From: JACVRW01 sp036407035
GTDB taxonomy: Bacteria > Actinomycetota > Thermoleophilia > Solirubrobacterales > Thermoleophilaceae
NCBI GenBank assembly: GCA_036407035.1
Contig: DASXAA010000082.1
Location: 1-16,061 of the forward strand
Direction: 5' to 3'
Length of the DNA stretch: 16,061 nt
Under the pieces are notes generated by a model. That model was not told where the DNA came from and made no database searches. It saw nothing but the letters and a program-made list of their open reading frames with translations. Below are positions 14,657 to 16,061 of the stretch, piece after piece (positions within the stretch are counted from its first letter, which is position 1; each line of letters opens with the position of its first letter). Position numbers and translations under genes: made by a program.

Positions 14657-15219
14657 TGGAGCTGAGTGGCAACGGACACGGCCCGCGTCCCGCGGACGCG
14701 GAGCTGCTCCGGCGGCGCGACACGGACTCGTTCGCCGAGTTCTACCGCCGCCACGCGCGCCCGCTGGCGGGCTGGCTGATGCGGGTGACGGGGGACGCGG
14801 AGGCGGCGGCCGACCTGACCGCCGAGACGTTCGCGGCGGCGCTGGTCGCGCGCAGGCGCTACCGGCCGGACCGGGCGGCGCCGCGAACGTGGCTGTACGG
14901 CATCGCGGCGCACAAGCTGAGCGACTGGCGCCGGCGCGGGTACGCCGAGGACGGCGCGCGGCGTCGCGCCGGAATGGAGCGGGTGCCGCTCTCGGAGGAC
15001 GACGTTCACGAGTTCGAGCGCCTCGCCGGCGAGGTGACCGTGATGGAGCTCCTCGAGGAGCTGCCAGGGGACCAGCGCGACGCGGTCCGCGCCCGCCTGC
15101 TCGACGGGCGAGAGTACGCGGAGATCGCAGGCGCCGAGGGCGTGTCGGAGGCGGCCGTCCGTCAACGGGTGAGCAGGGGCCTGGCGGGACTGCGCAGGCG
15201 GATCGGAGGGGAGCGATGA
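14656..15219 (+). CDS. ECF-type RNA polymerase sigma factor
   Basis: A 187-residue protein with the two-domain ECF architecture. Region 2 spans about 25-95: FAEFYRRHARPLAGWLMRVT, the core-binding DLTAETF (53-59), and PRTWLYGIAAHKLSDWRRR, the -10-recognition end. Region 4 spans about 130-183: LLEELPGDQRDAVRARLLDG, then the helix-turn-helix YAEIAGAEGVSEAAVRQRVS and RGLAGLRRRI. GTG 14656 is the first start that keeps region 2 complete without entering the methyltransferase gene, and it coincides with a predicted transcription start. It overlaps the following gene by 4 bp (ATGA), the typical sigma/anti-sigma arrangement. The target regulon cannot be deduced. The overlapping membrane protein suggests control by an extracytoplasmic signal. 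Confidence 0.92.
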   Translation: MELSGNGHGPRPADAELLRRRDTDSFAEFYRRHARPLAGWLMRVTGDAEAAADLTAETFAAALVARRRYRPDRAAPRTWLYGIAAHKLSDWRRRGYAEDGARRRAGMERVPLSEDDVHEFERLAGEVTVMELLEELPGDQRDAVRARLLDGREYAEIAGAEGVSEAAVRQRVSRGLAGLRRRIGGER

Positions 15220-15932
15220 GCGAGCGAGCGGCGGGCGACTTCTTCGACCGGCTGGAGCTCGAGCTGCGGGCGGCGGCCGACCGCGGCCCGCGGCGAGTGC
15301 CGCGCCCGCGGCCGGCCTTCGCGGTCGCCGTCGCGGCGGTCGCGGTCGCGGTGGTGGTGGCGCTCGCGGTGCTCGGAGGCGAGCGCGAGCCGCGCGTCGC
15401 GGGCGGCGCGCCGGGCGTGCCGCCTGTGGGCACGGTGATCGAGCGCGGTGGCGAGAAGCACACGGTGGTCGCGACCGGCACGTCGGGCCGGGTCGGCCGG
15501 TGGCAGCTCGAGACCTACCGCAGCACGAGGCTCGCCGACCCGGACACGGGCGAGGAGTACCAGCCCGCCGGCCTGCGCTGCCTGGGAGTGTTCTCGTCCG
15601 ACCCGCCGAGCGGCCGGCCGTTCGGCGGCGGCCAGTGCGGCGAGTTCCCGCGCACGCCCGGCTTCAGCCGCGTGCAGCACTCGGTCTACGGCCACGGCGG
15701 CCACGTCGCGAGTGTGCTCGTCTTCGGCCGCGTGCCGGACGACGCGAGCAAGGTCAAGGTCGTCCTCAGGACGAAGGGCGGTCTTTGGAAGGGGATGAAG
15801 CCGCTGACGGGCCCGCCGGGCCAGGGCGACTTCTACCTGTTCGAGATCCCGCCCGGCGTCGAGGGCCGCGTCAATTGGCTCGACCGCGACGGCAACGAGG
15901 GCAGCCGCGGCATCGAGCTGCTGCCGCCGTAG
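15216..15932 (+). CDS. Single-pass membrane protein, probable anti-sigma partner
   Basis: 238 residues. It has a short cytoplasmic N-terminus (about 1-33, with FFDRLELELRAAA as a likely amphipathic helix), one Ala/Val-rich transmembrane segment (about 34-53) and a roughly 185-residue extracytoplasmic domain holding Cys122 and Cys141, which could form a disulfide. The ATG start overlaps the sigma-factor stop (ATGA), with GGAGGGG a few bases upstream. Position and topology suggest an anti-sigma factor, but there is no HxxxCxxC zinc anti-sigma motif and the cytoplasmic part is much shorter than a classical anti-sigma domain. It may be a noncanonical anti-sigma or a sigma-controlled envelope protein. 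I do not recognise the outer domain. Confidence 0.75.
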   Translation: MSERAAGDFFDRLELELRAAADRGPRRVPRPRPAFAVAVAAVAVAVVVALAVLGGEREPRVAGGAPGVPPVGTVIERGGEKHTVVATGTSGRVGRWQLETYRSTRLADPDTGEEYQPAGLRCLGVFSSDPPSGRPFGGGQCGEFPRTPGFSRVQHSVYGHGGHVASVLVFGRVPDDASKVKVVLRTKGGLWKGMKPLTGPPGQGDFYLFEIPPGVEGRVNWLDRDGNEGSRGIELLPP

Positions 15933-15934
15933 CC

Positions 15935-16061
15935 CTACGGCACCGTCACCGGCGCGATCGCCACCGGTCCCAGCGTGTAGTCCAGCTCGACCGACTGCTC
16001 CGTCCCCGCCGGCGTCAGCACGTCCATCGCCTTCGGCACCGTGCCCGGGTCGGCCGTGCAG
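15935..16061 (-). CDS. 3' end of an unidentified minus-strand gene
   Basis: On the minus strand a frame open from the window edge ends at TAG (15937-15935), giving the last 41 or so residues: CTADPGTVPKAMDVLTPAGT followed by EQSVELDYTLGPVAIAPVTV and a final Pro. The beta-rich, Pro/Val-rich character suggests an exported or surface domain, but this is too short to assign. Its stop is two bases from the stop of the convergent membrane protein gene. Confidence 0.5.
   Translation of the reverse strand, partial: CTADPGTVPKAMDVLTPAGTEQSVELDYTLGPVAIAPVTVP

Noticed and set aside
15310..15376. A GCGGTCGCG-like tandem repetition.
   Set aside because: It is the Ala/Val codon run of the transmembrane segment, explained by low-complexity coding in high-GC DNA.
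1..16061. CRISPR arrays, tRNA/rRNA genes, transposases, integrases or phage genes.
   Set aside because: No regular spaced repeats, no cloverleaf-like sequence, and no mobile-element protein motifs were seen. The GTGTKRCGGG repeats are too short and irregularly spaced for CRISPR.

Overview
High-GC (roughly 70% or more) window with many GTG starts, 4-bp start/stop overlaps and several starts without a Shine-Dalgarno. The codon and protein style suggests a high-GC actinobacterium. The class Thermoleophilia (Solirubrobacter-like) is my best guess, from the overall look only; no taxonomic marker is present.

Layout. (1) 1-475: the 3' end of tilS (tRNA-Ile lysidine synthetase), convergent with (2) a minus-strand pair, upp (uracil phosphoribosyltransferase, 2658-2029) followed by a 14-TM DHA2-type MFS exporter (1949-489). 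(3) 2688-13499: nine plus-strand genes that together form a nucleoside uptake and salvage locus. They are a CYTH-cytidine deaminase fusion, purine nucleoside phosphorylase, pyrimidine-nucleoside phosphorylase, adenosine deaminase (apparently starting at CTG), a BMP-family nucleoside-binding lipoprotein, a double-NBD ABC ATPase, two permeases, and a 570-residue uncharacterised protein whose C-terminal half looks like a nucleoside phosphorylase. (4) 13500-13806: a convergent intergenic region with a 51-bp two-tier palindrome and four degenerate direct repeats. (5) 13807-15932: a SAM methyltransferase (minus) divergent from an ECF-type sigma factor and its overlapping single-TM partner, a probable anti-sigma. 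(6) 15935-16061: the 3' end of an unidentified minus-strand gene.

How it works together (inference from families): the lipoprotein captures nucleosides and the ABC importer (two different permeases plus one double ATPase) brings them in. Adenosine and cytidine are deaminated by Add and the Cdd domain. PunA and DeoA phosphorolyse purine and pyrimidine nucleosides to base plus (deoxy)ribose-1-phosphate, and the divergent upp returns uracil to UMP. The last gene sits 3 bp behind the second permease with a good ribosome binding site. It is the most attractive undescribed component: a large two-part protein with the phosphorylase-superfamily EMEA and downstream SD signatures, probably serving the same pathway. 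The CYTH-deaminase fusion is the second unusual protein. The only sizeable gap inside the locus is the 65-bp leader before the lipoprotein gene, which has possible alternative hairpins.
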